From positions 1 through 64,000 of the forward strand of contig SCRC01000063.1 of NCBI GenBank assembly GCA_004297945.1: a DNA stretch of 64,000 bases, written 5' to 3'. The DNA is from Candidimonas sp. (lineage in GTDB: Bacteria > Pseudomonadota > Gammaproteobacteria > Burkholderiales > Burkholderiaceae_B). Within the stretch, counting starts at the first letter, position 1. Each line of letters opens with the position of its first letter. The notes below the pieces were generated by a model. The model saw only the letters and a list, made by a program, of their open reading frames with translations, made no database searches and was not told the DNA's origin. A program made the position numbers and the translations under genes. Shown here piece after piece: positions 10,428-19,232 of this stretch.

Positions 10428-11236
10428 TCAACGGATCCCCGCCCGCATGAACGATTGGACGAATTGGCGCTGGAACAGCAGGAACGCAATCAGCAACGGT
10501 GCTGCGCTAAGCAGGGTTGCCGCTGTGATGATAGACCAGTCAATGCCTTGATCGGAAGACGCGAACACCTGAAGGCCTACCGTACCGTTATGGGTCGCGT
10601 GTTTACCGATTTGGTAATGATCAAGGGCCACAAAAAATTGTTCCAGTGATAACTGATCGACACCAGTCCATAGGCGATATAAACGGGCTTTGCCAGCGGC
10701 ACGTACACACGCATCAGGATCTGCCAACGATTGGCTCCTTCGATACGCGCCGCGTCTTCCAGTTCGCGCGGGATGGTCTTGAATGTCTGCCTTAGCAGGA
10801 AAATGCCAAACGCTGAAGCAAAGTAGGGCAAGCCGATGGCAAAAATGGTGTCGTTCACACCCAGCCAGGTCATCGTGCGGTAGTTCTCGACGATCAACAC
10901 GTCGGGCATGATCATGAGCTGCAGCAACACCAGCATGAACATGACATCCCGCCCCTTGAATTCGAAGCGCGCAAAGGCGTAGGCTGCCATGGTGGACAAT
11001 ATGAACTGAGCTACCAGCACCATTGTGACCAGCAAGAAGGTGTTCAGGAAATAACGCGCAAACGGCGCGGCGTGCCATGCCGCTGCGAAGTTGGCCAGTG
11101 TCAGCGGTGCGGTCAGGTCGAAATGCGTGGAATAGGCCGACGAGTGAAACGCCGCCCATAGCGTATAGGCCAGTGGCAAGAACCACAGCAGGCCCAGCAG
11201 CCAGGCACCCAGAGTATCGAGCAGGTTCGTTTTCAT
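10428..11236 (-). pseudogene. ugpE: ABC sugar/glycerol-3-phosphate permease (UgpE type), frameshifted
   Basis: The start at 11236 overlaps the ugpA stop by four bases. The first 219 codons encode a MalG/UgpE-type permease with the EAA loop (ELEDAARIEGANRWQ). The frame then breaks: a 5-bp tandem duplication (TACCG TACCG on the plus strand, 10578-10587) shifts reading and gives an early stop. The expected C-terminus (GLQVFASSDQGIDWS to MRAGIR, about 49 residues) continues in another frame to 10428. Removing five bases restores a 268-residue UgpE. This is either a real inactivating slippage event or a sequencing error. As written, the last membrane segment is lost. Confidence 0.85.
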
Positions 11237-12114
11237 TGGTAATGAGTTTTGCGGTCAAGTCTGCGAAAGCTCACCAGCGCCGTCAAGGCCAGGATCGCCA
11301 GCAGGACAACCGTCAGGGTAGCCGCGTACGAGGTGTCCCAGAATCGGAAGCCGACCTGGTAAATGTAGAAAAGCAGCAAGGTGCTGGCGTTGTCCGGGCC
11401 GCCGTTGGTCATGACGACAATCTGGTCGACCACGCGAAACGCGTTGATCAGAGCGTTGATCAGCACGAATACGGTAGTGGGCATCAGCAAAGGCAGCAGA
11501 ACGCGCCAGAAATACTGCCAGCGCGAGGCTCCTTCGAGTAGCGCCGCTTCGCGCACCGAGGGCGAGATCTGCTGTAGTGCGGCGAGATAAAAAATCATGA
11601 AAAACCCGGCTTCCTTCCAGACGGTGACCGCCATCACCGCCGGCAACGCGGTCGAGCGCGAACCCAGCCAGTTTATGTAAGGCAAGCCCAGCAAATGCCC
11701 GAGCTGTGCCAGTAGACCATACTGCGGGGTGTAGAAAAACAGCCATATATTGGCCACGGCAATCATGGGTAAAACGGTAGGCGTGAAATAGGCCATACGC
11801 AAGAATCCACGGCCGGTCAACTTGCGATTGACCCAAAGCGCCATGACGAGCGCAATCACGATCGAAACGGGGATGGTGCCCAGCGCAAAATACAGGTTGT
11901 TCCACAGCGCTTGCCAAAACACCGGGTCGTTGATCATGGCGTTGTAATTGCTCAAGCCCACAAAATGCGACGGCCGAGTGCCCCTCGGCGTAGAAAAAAA
12001 ACTATGCCACAGGGTAGACAAGGCCGGGTAATGCGTAAAAGCGATAAGCAGCACCATGGCTGGCAGCAATAGCAGCCAGCCATAGACGGCATTTAACGAA
12101 GTGCTGCGGCTCAT
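11233..12114 (-). CDS. ugpA: ABC permease, UgpA/MalF type
   Basis: This 293-residue inner-membrane permease has six predicted helices. The conserved cytoplasmic EAA loop reads REAALLEGASRWQYFWRVLLPLL and contacts the ATPase. It pairs with UgpE as the heterodimeric channel of a carbohydrate-uptake-1 (CUT1) ABC importer. It lies 6 bases after the binding-protein gene and overlaps ugpE by four bases, so translation is likely coupled. The substrate is assigned as glycerol-3-phosphate or a related phosphodiester only by similarity and by the Pho-box-like site upstream of the operon. Confidence 0.85.
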   Translation of the reverse strand: MSRSTSLNAVYGWLLLLPAMVLLIAFTHYPALSTLWHSFFSTPRGTRPSHFVGLSNYNAMINDPVFWQALWNNLYFALGTIPVSIVIALVMALWVNRKLTGRGFLRMAYFTPTVLPMIAVANIWLFFYTPQYGLLAQLGHLLGLPYINWLGSRSTALPAVMAVTVWKEAGFFMIFYLAALQQISPSVREAALLEGASRWQYFWRVLLPLLMPTTVFVLINALINAFRVVDQIVVMTNGGPDNASTLLLFYIYQVGFRFWDTSYAATLTVVLLAILALTALVSFRRLDRKTHYQ

Positions 12115-12120
12115 GCTGCT

Positions 12121-13416
12121 TTATTTATATGAGCGCAATATGAGGTCAGCGGCATGTTGTGCGTCTTCCATGGCCTGCTTGGGCGTTTTGGCATTGGTGA
12201 CCACCGCTTGTAGATTGTCATTAAGAAGCTTGGTGACGCGCTGGTTTTCGTGCGTGGAGAATTCGGCAACGCTCACTGCAAGCTGATCACGAGCAACCAG
12301 TGCCTGGGGCACTTTTTTGACGTAGGCCTCCATTTTTTCTGTTTTCCAGGCTGGCTTTGTCACTGCGATGTAGCCTGTGTCGATGCTCCATTGCGCTGCG
12401 TTTTCGGGGCTCGTCATCCATTTGGCGAACTTGAATGCGGCCTGTTGCTGCTCGGGAGTGCTGTCCTTGAAAATATAGAAATTGCCGCCGCCGGTGGGGC
12501 TGCCCCCTTGTTGAGCCTTGGGCATGGGCGCTACGCCGAAATCGAATTTCGCGTTTTTGCGTACATTGGTCAAATTGCCGGTAGTCGTCCACATGATGGC
12601 AGTTTTGCCAACGAGGAAGTCTTTGGGCGTGGTGCCCCAGTCTATCGTGCCGGTGGGCATGACCTTGTACTTGTAGGCCAGATCGCGCCAGAACTGCAGC
12701 GCCTGGATCACGGCCGGCTTGTCGAAATAGACCTCGTTGCCCGCCGAGTTCATGAGTATGGCTTTATTGGGGGTGGTAAGCGCCTGGAACATCCAGTACG
12801 CATAGGCCCCGCCTGAAGGGATCTCGAGCCCCCATTGCGTCACCTGGCCGTCGGCATTGTGTTTGGTCAGTTTTTTGGCATCGGCTACCAGTTCGTCCCA
12901 GGTGCCGGGCGGATGGTTGGGATCCAGGCCCGCTTGCTTGAACATGTCCTTGTTGTAATACATGACAATGGTGGAGCGCTGGAAAGGAATCCCCCAGGTT
13001 TTACCGCCGGTGCGGCTGTTTTGCATGAATGCGTCGTAGAAACTTCCCATCCATTTTTTGTCGGCGTCGGTCTTGATGAAAGAGTCCATGGGAACAATCG
13101 CATCCTGATCGATCAGCGTGAACATGTCGGTAGACAGTAAGACCGCCACCTGCGGCGGGTTTCCGCCCTTTTGTGCCGTCAGGGCCTTGGCCACGGCATC
13201 CTGATAGGAGCCAGCATAAATCGCCTTGATCTTGATGTCGGGATTGGCTTTTTCAAAGCGCGCAACGTCATTGTCGACGATCTTGGTGATCGGGCCGCCC
13301 ACGGCGACGGGGTAATAAAATTCGAGATTCACTGGTTTGGCTTCAGACCAGACCGGGAGCGTGCCCAGTGCGCTTGCCATACCGAAGGCCAGAGCTTTCA
13401 GAACGATGCGTCGCAT
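12121..13416 (-). CDS. ugpB: ABC transporter substrate-binding protein, UgpB type
   Basis: The protein has 431 residues and a cleavable Sec signal (ALAFGMASALGTLPVWSEA). It belongs to the extracellular solute-binding family 1 used by CUT1 importers. Visible family marks are VMYYNKDMFKQAGLDPNHPP, WDELVADAKKL and the C-terminal SPENAAQWSIDTGYIAVTK. UgpB of E. coli has the same marks (YYNKD-FKKAGLDP and PENAAEWHQKTGYLPITK). It captures substrate in the periplasm for UgpAE. It lies between the ATPase and permease genes of one operon. Confidence 0.85.
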   Translation of the reverse strand: MRRIVLKALAFGMASALGTLPVWSEAKPVNLEFYYPVAVGGPITKIVDNDVARFEKANPDIKIKAIYAGSYQDAVAKALTAQKGGNPPQVAVLLSTDMFTLIDQDAIVPMDSFIKTDADKKWMGSFYDAFMQNSRTGGKTWGIPFQRSTIVMYYNKDMFKQAGLDPNHPPGTWDELVADAKKLTKHNADGQVTQWGLEIPSGGAYAYWMFQALTTPNKAILMNSAGNEVYFDKPAVIQALQFWRDLAYKYKVMPTGTIDWGTTPKDFLVGKTAIMWTTTGNLTNVRKNAKFDFGVAPMPKAQQGGSPTGGGNFYIFKDSTPEQQQAAFKFAKWMTSPENAAQWSIDTGYIAVTKPAWKTEKMEAYVKKVPQALVARDQLAVSVAEFSTHENQRVTKLLNDNLQAVVTNAKTPKQAMEDAQHAADLILRSYK

Positions 13417-13436
13417 AATAGTGTCCTTGTAAAAAA

Positions 13437-14489
13437 TTATGAGCCAGCCACAATGGCCTGACCCGAAGCGTCAAAGAAGTGCTGCTGTTGCGGGCGCCAA
13501 GATAGCTTGAGCGCTTCTGTCGGTTGAACCCGTAGATGCCCGGCCACCCGAACGGCGACGCCTGTGTTGGCGCCTATCGTGCACACGACAATACTGTCCG
13601 CACCGAAATACTCCACCCCCTCGACGGTGGCGCCGATGTCGCCGCCAGGGTCAATCGAAATATGTTCGGGGCGAATTCCCAGTTTGCGCGCGCGGACTCC
13701 GTGCGGCGCGGCAATTGGGGTGTTGCATCCAGCGATTCGCTGCCCCTCAGCGTCCAGAAGCAACAAGTTCATGGGTGGCGTGCCGATGAAGCGCGCCGCG
13801 AATTCGGTGCGCGGATGAGCGTACAACTGTTCGGGAGTATCGTGCTGTTCGATCTGTCCGTGCTGTAGTAATACGACGTGGTCAGCCATGCTCATGGCCT
13901 CGGTCTGGTCATGTGTGACGTAGACCATCGTAATGCCCAGGTTTTGCTGCAGTGTGCGAATTTCGCGGCGCATCTCGTGGCGCAGCTGAGCATCGAGGTT
14001 CGACAAGGGCTCGTCCATCAGGCAGACAGGCGCTTCGGAGATGACGGCACGCCCAAGAGCGACACGCTGTTGCTGTCCGCCCGATAATTGGGAAGGCTTG
14101 CGATCGAGCAGTGGCGCCAGACCCAGCAGGTCGGCCACGCGCTGCAAGCGGCGGCTGAAGTCGCGCGAAGGTTCTTTTCGAACCCTCAGCCCGAAAAGAA
14201 TATTTTCCCGCACGGACAGATGCGGGAACAGGGCATAAGACTGAAACACCATTGAAATCTTGCGTTTCGACGGCGGCAGGTTTGTTACGTCGCGCGCGCC
14301 GATGCGGATGCGTCCGGCACTGGGGTCGTCCAGCCCGGCGATCATTCGAAGCGTGGTCGATTTGCCGCAGCCCGAGGGGCCGAGCAATACTGTGAACGTA
14401 GCCGCTTGCACCGTAAAGCTCACGTCGTTGACTGCAGCAGGTGCATCGCCGTATTGTTTGCTGACACGATCCAGAACGATGGAAGACAT
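13437..14489 (-). CDS. ugpC: ABC transporter ATP-binding protein, UgpC type
   Basis: This 350-residue CUT1 ATPase has Walker A GPSGCGKST (near 38), signature LSGGQQQRVALGRA (near 136), Walker B VCLMDEPLSNLD and the switch histidine in YVTHDQTEA. A C-terminal TOBE/OB regulatory region follows (GIRPEHISI). It energises the UgpAE channel. It is the first gene of the operon, 20 bases before ugpB. The ATPase-first order differs from E. coli ugpBAEC. Confidence 0.88.
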   Translation of the reverse strand: MSSIVLDRVSKQYGDAPAAVNDVSFTVQAATFTVLLGPSGCGKSTTLRMIAGLDDPSAGRIRIGARDVTNLPPSKRKISMVFQSYALFPHLSVRENILFGLRVRKEPSRDFSRRLQRVADLLGLAPLLDRKPSQLSGGQQQRVALGRAVISEAPVCLMDEPLSNLDAQLRHEMRREIRTLQQNLGITMVYVTHDQTEAMSMADHVVLLQHGQIEQHDTPEQLYAHPRTEFAARFIGTPPMNLLLLDAEGQRIAGCNTPIAAPHGVRARKLGIRPEHISIDPGGDIGATVEGVEYFGADSIVVCTIGANTGVAVRVAGHLRVQPTEALKLSWRPQQQHFFDASGQAIVAGS

Positions 14490-14501
14490 GGGCGATTTAA
14501 T

Positions 14502-14576
14502 TATTCCAGGGTCGTTGGGCGCGGCTTAAAACAGTGCACTGTCGCCGTCCCTTGTCCGCACCCTATTCCAGGGTCG
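14502..14576. promoter_or_regulatory. Direct repeats and palindrome upstream of ugpC
   Basis: A 13-base direct repeat, TATTCCAGGGTCG, occurs at 14502-14514 and 14564-14576. Between the copies lies the perfect 12-base palindrome ACAGTGCACTGT (14531-14542). All lie within 90 bases of the ugpC start and probably form protein-binding sites or leader structure. No regulator was matched to them. Confidence 0.45.
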
Positions 14577-14603
14577 GTAATGAATCGATTTTAAGCATTT
14601 ACC

Positions 14604-14621
14604 ATGACGTGCATGTGACAG
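14604..14621 (-). promoter_or_regulatory. Candidate Pho box upstream of the ugp operon
   Basis: On the minus strand the sequence is CTGTCACATGCACGTCAT: two 7-base direct half-sites (CTGTCAC and ACGTCAT) separated by four bases. The PhoB consensus is two CTGTCAT half-sites with a 4-base AT-rich spacer; the second half-site matches five of seven. It lies 115 bases before ugpC. Phosphate control would fit a glycerol-3-phosphate importer. Confidence 0.45.
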
Positions 14622-14714
14622 TGTTTACCCTAGGGATGGCTGGGCCGGCGGTGATATTTTCAGGCGATAGCAATGATTCCCGAGCGTGCCGGTTTTTTTG
14701 CGCAGGTAAAAAAA

Positions 14715-14740
14715 TGGCACCCACAAGGGGTGCCGCTACC
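14715..14740 (-). repeat. Single REP-like unit downstream of leuA
   Basis: A single inverted unit with the stem GGCACCC-ACAAG-GGGTGCC lies 20 bases past the leuA stop, with its TAGCGG end toward leuA. This is the ACCC/GGGT subtype, which differs from the AGCC/GGCT subtype by paired base changes. Confidence 0.75.
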
Positions 14741-14759
14741 ACACGCAAATCCGTTATCC

Positions 14760-16457
14760 TTACGCCATCAATGCCTCGGCGGGCTGCTGGACGCTTGCCA
14801 TGTGGCGATTAACCGCCACCAGAATGGCCAGGAACGACGATGTCACGATATCGCGGTGGATGCCTACCCCGAAACCCGTGGGTGAGTCGCCGACGCGCAA
14901 TTCCACGTAAGACGCGGCGCGTGTGTCGGTGCCGGTTCCGATGGCGTGCTCGTGATAATCCATGATGCGTATGGGCAGGCCCAGCGCATTGACAAAGGCC
15001 GCGATGGCGCCGTCTCCTTTGCCCGACAAATGGTGTACTTCGCCATGGTCTTCGATCTCGGCATCAATGGCGAACTGATGACCGCTGCCGGCAGTCGGGT
15101 CGCCCGTGATGCGGTGGCGGATCAGCTTCAAGGGTTGTTCCTGCTCCAGATATTCCTTGCTGAAAATATCGTAGACGGCCGCAGCGGTGACTTCGGCGCC
15201 GGTCTGGTCGGTTACGCGCTGGATGGCACGGCTGAATTCGATTTGCAGGCGGCGCGGCAAAGCCAGGCCGTGTTCGTGCTCGAGCAGGTACGATACCCCG
15301 CCCTTGCCCGACTGGCTATTGACCCGTATGACGGCATCGTAGCTGCGGCCCAGGTCGGCCGGATCGATAGGCAGATAGGGGACTTCCCACAGCGTGTCGG
15401 CTTCCTGGCACGCGAAGCCCTTTTTGATGGCGTCCTGATGAGAACCCGAGAACGCGGTGAACACCAGATCTCCGGCATAAGGATGACGCGGATGAACCGG
15501 CAACTGATTGCAATATTCGACGCAGCGGCGCACTTCGTCGATGTCCGAGAAATCCAGCCCCGGGTGTATGCCTTGTGTATACAGATTCAGTGCGAGCGTA
15601 ACCAGGTCAACGTTGCCGGTGCGCTCGCCGTTGCCGAACAGACAGCCTTCGATGCGGTCGGCGCCGGCCATTACCGCAAACTCTGCCGCCGCCACGGCCG
15701 TGCCGCGGTCGTTATGGGGGTGCACGCTCAAAACGATGCAGTCGCGCTGTTTCAGATTTTTATGCATCCATTCGATCTGGTCGGCGAACAGATTGGGCGT
15801 GGTGGCCTCGATCGTGGCGGGCAGATTGAAAATGATTTTCGATTCAGGAGTAGGTTGCCAAGCCTGGGCAACGGCGTTGCACACTTCAAGCGCGAACTCG
15901 GGCTCGGTCGTGCTGAACACTTCGGGCGAATATTCGTAGCGCCAGCGGGTTTCCGGGTGTTGCGCCGTGCATTCCCTGACCAGGCGAGTTCCGGAGAGGG
16001 CGATTTCCTTGACCTCGTCGCGGCTCATGTTAAAGACAATCTTGCGAAATGCCGGCGCGCAGGCGTTATACAAATGGACAATGGCCTGTTTGGCGCCGGC
16101 AGCCGATTCGACAGTGCGGCGGATCAGATCGTCACGCGACTGGGTCAGGACAATGATCGTCACGTCGTCGGGGATGCGCTTTTCGTCGACCAGCTTGCGC
16201 ACAAAATCAAAATCGGTTTGCGAGGCCGACGGAAACCCGACTTCGATTTCCTTGAAGCCGATTTTCAACAGCTGTTCGAAGAAACGCAGCTTGCGCTCCA
16301 CGCTCATGGGTTCGATCAGGGACTGATTGCCGTCGCGCAGATCAGTGCTCATCCAGATGGGCGGATGGGTAATGCGTTTGCTGGGCCAGGTTCGCTCGGA
16401 AAATTCGTGGGCGAACGGATGGAATGGACGATATCGGTCTGAGGGGGTGGAGAGCAT
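14760..16457 (-). CDS. leuA: 2-isopropylmalate synthase
   Basis: This is the first committed enzyme of leucine synthesis, joining acetyl-CoA and 2-ketoisovalerate. It has 565 residues and is of the long LeuA type seen in Bordetella and actinobacteria. The HMGL-like TIM barrel carries the metal/active-site motif [11 protein letters not shown] near residue 38 and the metal-binding [11 protein letters not shown] linker and a C-terminal LeuA regulatory domain for leucine feedback (from about residue 430) follow. The start at 16457 gives the typical N-terminus. It is preceded by a leucine-rich leader ORF, pointing to attenuation control. Confidence 0.95.
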   Translation of the reverse strand: MLSTPSDRYRPFHPFAHEFSERTWPSKRITHPPIWMSTDLRDGNQSLIEPMSVERKLRFFEQLLKIGFKEIEVGFPSASQTDFDFVRKLVDEKRIPDDVTIIVLTQSRDDLIRRTVESAAGAKQAIVHLYNACAPAFRKIVFNMSRDEVKEIALSGTRLVRECTAQHPETRWRYEYSPEVFSTTEPEFALEVCNAVAQAWQPTPESKIIFNLPATIEATTPNLFADQIEWMHKNLKQRDCIVLSVHPHNDRGTAVAAAEFAVMAGADRIEGCLFGNGERTGNVDLVTLALNLYTQGIHPGLDFSDIDEVRRCVEYCNQLPVHPRHPYAGDLVFTAFSGSHQDAIKKGFACQEADTLWEVPYLPIDPADLGRSYDAVIRVNSQSGKGGVSYLLEHEHGLALPRRLQIEFSRAIQRVTDQTGAEVTAAAVYDIFSKEYLEQEQPLKLIRHRITGDPTAGSGHQFAIDAEIEDHGEVHHLSGKGDGAIAAFVNALGLPIRIMDYHEHAIGTGTDTRAASYVELRVGDSPTGFGVGIHRDIVTSSFLAILVAVNRHMASVQQPAEALMA

Positions 16458-16566
16458 GTTGCACCTAATTTAGCAAAATCTACAAGCCGTGGTCACCGGG
16501 AATTATGAATCTTGGAATTCCGTTGCGCAGGTACGCGCGGATGACGGGGAATAACGTGGCGTGAGG

Positions 16567-16602
16567 GTTGCCGAACTGCCACAGGACGCTAGGTCCGGCA
16601 AC
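16567..16602 (-). promoter_or_regulatory. Stem-loop overlapping the end of the leuA leader ORF
   Basis: The arms GTTGCCG and CGGCAAC (16567-16573 and 16596-16602) pair across the stop codon of the leader peptide, just after its leucine run. A ribosome stalled at the Leu codons would affect this stem. No classical U-tract follows, so it may be a pause or anti-structure element rather than the terminator itself. Confidence 0.5.
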
Positions 16603-16711
16603 CGATCAGTAGTAGCAGCGATAGTGCGGCAGGTAGCAGACGAGAATGCGCAACGCCGCCGGCAGCGTTGCTGCGAGCGTAGGCGTTTTGGGGAAAATCG
16701 CGCGATTTCAT
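16589..16711 (-). CDS. Leucine-rich leader peptide of leuA (attenuator)
   Basis: This 40-codon ORF is missing from the ORF track. It starts ATGAAATCG and ends CGGACCTAG, 131 bases before leuA on the same strand. Of its 40 residues, seven are leucine, with a cluster RLLPAALSLLLLIGC. Four of the seven use CTA, a codon expected to be rare in a genome this GC-rich. A leucine run followed by a stem-loop before a leucine-synthesis gene is the usual arrangement of a transcription attenuator. No strong ribosome site precedes the ATG, so the exact start is uncertain. Confidence 0.65.
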   Translation of the reverse strand: MKSRDFPQNAYARSNAAGGVAHSRLLPAALSLLLLIGCRT

Positions 16712-16755
16712 AGTGCTAGTCGAACATATTTTTACGAAAATTGCAAGTTCCGCGC

Positions 16756-17301
16756 TTAAGAGTCGGCCGCCGGCTGAGTCTCCAAAGCCTGGGCGTGTTC
16801 GCGCGCCAGGCTGATTTTTGCGGCACGCCGTGCTCGCAATTCGTGAGATGTGCGTTGCAAATCCCCCACACTGACAGGGTTGCGGCGGTCTACCCAGGCC
16901 CAGCGCAACACTTCCCGGGCGGGTTCCGATAATTGCTTGACGATCTCGCCGAACATTTCACCGCTGACCAGTTTGCCCTGCACCTTTTGTTGACTGCTGC
17001 GAATGAAGCGGTACAGGAAATAGGCAATAATGAGCGTGCATAGCGCCACTACCGCCCACCAGAAGAAAAGGTTGTATTGCTGTAGTATCTCGACGGCTTG
17101 CGGGCCAAATGCGTGCAGCCCCGCATAATCGATGCCATGGCCGAAGTCCATCAGGCGATTAAGCAAGTCGTACCAAACTAGCGCCACCACGGCGATAACA
17201 ACCGTGCAGCTTATTTTCTGCGTGGCCGTCAGCTTGAGCAAAGCGTTGCGCAACACGGTGTCATCGTGGCGGGTCGGTTGTGGCGTCGAATTTTGTTTCA
17301 T
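16756..17301 (-). CDS. Hypothetical membrane protein
   Basis: The protein has about 181 residues from the ATG at 17301 (MKQNSTPQ); the ORF-track start at 17319 adds six residues and collides with a TACAAT promoter-like element. It has two membrane helices (about 28-44 and 78-100). A basic, charged cytoplasmic tail ends in KISLAREHAQALETQPAADS. No family is recognised. It diverges from rpoN with only about 20 bases between starts, so the two promoters overlap. Confidence 0.6.
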   Translation of the reverse strand: MKQNSTPQPTRHDDTVLRNALLKLTATQKISCTVVIAVVALVWYDLLNRLMDFGHGIDYAGLHAFGPQAVEILQQYNLFFWWAVVALCTLIIAYFLYRFIRSSQQKVQGKLVSGEMFGEIVKQLSEPAREVLRWAWVDRRNPVSVGDLQRTSHELRARRAAKISLAREHAQALETQPAADS

Positions 17302-17320
17302 GCAAAATATTGTACCCAAT

Positions 17321-18712
17321 ATGACAGTGCACCAGTCTTTAGAACTTCGTAACCATCAGCAATTGGCGCTGACTCCGCAGCTGCAGCAATCGATCCGTTT
17401 GCTGCAGCTTTCGGCGCAGGAGCTGGAGCGCGAGATTTCTCAGGCCATAATGGACAATCCCTTGCTTGAGCAAAGGGAAGAGCAAGGCGTTGAACAGCCT
17501 GAGGCCAACGCTGAAGACCCCGATACGCCGCACGATGAATGGCCGGCCTTGCTCTCGCCCAGCCGCAGCGTCGACCCCTACGCCGACTCGGAGCGGCCTG
17601 AAGCCGCTCAGGCCGAACCCCTGGGCCAGCATTTGCTGCGTCAATTGCACCTGACGCGGGCCGGGCCACGCGACCTGGCCTTGATCACGCTGTTGATCGA
17701 AGAGCTGGACGAGAATGGCTACCTGCCGTCCTCCCTGGACGACATTGCACAGTGCCTTCCGTCCGAGCTTGAAGTGGACACCCAGGAGCTTGGGACGGCC
17801 CTGCGCTTGCTGCAATCGTTTGATCCCACGGGCGTTGGGGCGCGATCACTGGCCGAATGCCTGTTGCTGCAGTTGGCTCTCGCTCCGGCGGCGCAACGTT
17901 GTGATCCGCCGATTCTGCAGTGCGCTCGCCAATTGGCAGAGCGCCATCTCGATTTGCTGGCGTCGGGCAACTTGGGCCGGCTGCGCGAGGCGCTCGGATG
18001 TACGCAGGATGTCCTGCGCCAGGCGCACGTTCTGTTGCTAAGTCTTGAGCCGCGGCCGGGGCGCGCATGGGCTGGCTCGCAAGCCGACTATGTGAATCCC
18101 GATGTGCTGGTGCATAAGGCTGGGCGGCGCTGGCTGGCGCGGTTGAACCCAGCGGTACTGCCAAAACTGCGCGTCCATCCGCAATACGAGTATTGGCTAG
18201 GCGAGGCGCCCCGGCGCAGTCCGCTGCATGAGCAATTGCAACAGGCACAGGGTCTGATCAGGAATGTGCATCAACGTTTTGAAACAATTTTGCGCGTTGC
18301 GCAGGCTATTGTTGATCGTCAGCAGGCGTTTTTCGAGCAAGGCGCACACGCCATGCGGCCCTTGCTGCTGCGCGACATTGCCCAGGCGCTCGAAATGCAC
18401 GAATCAACCGTCTCGCGCGCAACCCGGCAGAAGTTTGTGGCCACGCCTTGCGGCGTGCTTGAGTTGAAGTATTTTTTTGGCGCCGCGCTCGATACCGACG
18501 ACGGCCTGGCCACTTCCGCCACAGCAGTGCGCTCGCTGATCGTCAAGCTGGTAGCGGGCGAGTCCCGTAAAAAACCCTTGTCCGACAGCCAGATTGCCGC
18601 CAGCCTGGGCGAGCAGGGCGTGATGATCGCGCGGCGCACTGTGGCCAAATATCGCGAAGCGGCGGGAATTGAATCGGCCTCTTTACGCCGGGCCAGGGCA
18701 ACGCTGGCGTAG
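17321..18712 (+). CDS. rpoN: RNA polymerase sigma-54 factor
   Basis: The protein has 463 residues from the ATG at 17321. Region I is glutamine- and leucine-rich (LTPQLQQSIRLLQLSAQELE) and is the activator-responsive part. An acidic linker follows, then the core-binding domain, the helix-turn-helix segment (LRDIAQALEMHESTVSRATRQKF) and the C-terminal RpoN box ARRTVAKYRE that reads the -24 element. An upstream ATG at 17300 would add seven residues. No hpf or ptsN homologue follows, unlike the common rpoN neighbourhood; bfd is next. Confidence 0.93.
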   Translation: MTVHQSLELRNHQQLALTPQLQQSIRLLQLSAQELEREISQAIMDNPLLEQREEQGVEQPEANAEDPDTPHDEWPALLSPSRSVDPYADSERPEAAQAEPLGQHLLRQLHLTRAGPRDLALITLLIEELDENGYLPSSLDDIAQCLPSELEVDTQELGTALRLLQSFDPTGVGARSLAECLLLQLALAPAAQRCDPPILQCARQLAERHLDLLASGNLGRLREALGCTQDVLRQAHVLLLSLEPRPGRAWAGSQADYVNPDVLVHKAGRRWLARLNPAVLPKLRVHPQYEYWLGEAPRRSPLHEQLQQAQGLIRNVHQRFETILRVAQAIVDRQQAFFEQGAHAMRPLLLRDIAQALEMHESTVSRATRQKFVATPCGVLELKYFFGAALDTDDGLATSATAVRSLIVKLVAGESRKKPLSDSQIAASLGEQGVMIARRTVAKYREAAGIESASLRRARATLA

Positions 18713-18737
18713 TGCGGTGGGTATGGACGGTGAATAA

Positions 18738-18763
18738 TGTAGCGCCACCCCTAGTGGGTGGCA
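18738..18763 (+). repeat. Single REP-like unit downstream of rpoN
   Basis: The stem is GCCACCC-CTAGT-GGGTGGC, 26 bases past the rpoN stop, with the TGTAGCG end toward rpoN. This is a third stem subtype, with paired substitutions relative to the others. Confidence 0.75.
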
Positions 18764-18813
18764 CAACGACATCGAACAAAAACATCGGCGAGCTTGATTA
18801 TTTTTCGCTACTG

Positions 18814-18831
18814 GATAATAATGGTTCTCAT
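18814..18831 (+). promoter_or_regulatory. Candidate Fur box at the bfd start
   Basis: GATAATAATGGTTCTCAT resembles the Fur consensus GATAATGATAATCATTATC. It overlaps the likely -10 region and the bfd start codon. TTGATT lies upstream at 18794. Iron-repressed expression of bfd is typical. The site's closeness to the ATG at 18830 leaves almost no 5' leader. Confidence 0.5.
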
Positions 18832-19099
18832 GTTTATTTGTATCTGCAACGCAATCACCGAGCGCGATGTCCAGGCGGCTGTAGCCGGCGGGGCGGGTAG
18901 CTTGTCCGATCTTCAGGCGCAACTTGGGATCGCGACCGCTTGCGGCTGCTGCGCCGACGCAGCGCTTCAATATCTGCCGGGCGCACGCCATGGCAGCCCG
19001 TTGCAGAGCGAACATGGTCTGGGCACCGGGGCTATGGCGGGCTCGGCCGCCAACGATGCCGCCGCGACGCTGATCGAAACGGTTGCGCGTCGCGCCTGA
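18830..19099 (+). CDS. bfd: Bacterioferritin-associated ferredoxin
   Basis: The 89-residue protein starts MFICICNAITERDVQ. Four cysteines in the C-x-C ... C-x-x-C pattern (ICIC and ACGCC) bind a [2Fe-2S] cluster. Bfd binds bacterioferritin and delivers electrons to release stored iron. The family N-terminus fixes the start at 18830 rather than the ORF-track start at 18758. The next gene, 133 bases on, is bacterioferritin, its functional partner. The Ala/Gly-rich C-terminal tail is longer than in E. coli Bfd (64 residues). Confidence 0.9.
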   Translation: MFICICNAITERDVQAAVAGGAGSLSDLQAQLGIATACGCCADAALQYLPGARHGSPLQSEHGLGTGAMAGSAANDAAATLIETVARRA

Positions 19100-19232
19100 G
19101 CTTGCCTTTTGCATTTTCCGTAGTATGTGCCAATAGCACATTGGCGTGGTAGCCTATGGATGATCGACCGTCAGGGTTGATATGGGTTCGCCGATACGGC
19201 GCGAGCCCGGCCTACACATCAGGAGCACGGCA

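Noticed and set aside
14946-16442. 498-residue plus-strand ORF opposite leuA
   Set aside because: It is an antisense shadow of a full-length, high-identity LeuA in GC-rich DNA. No family marks or ribosome site were seen.
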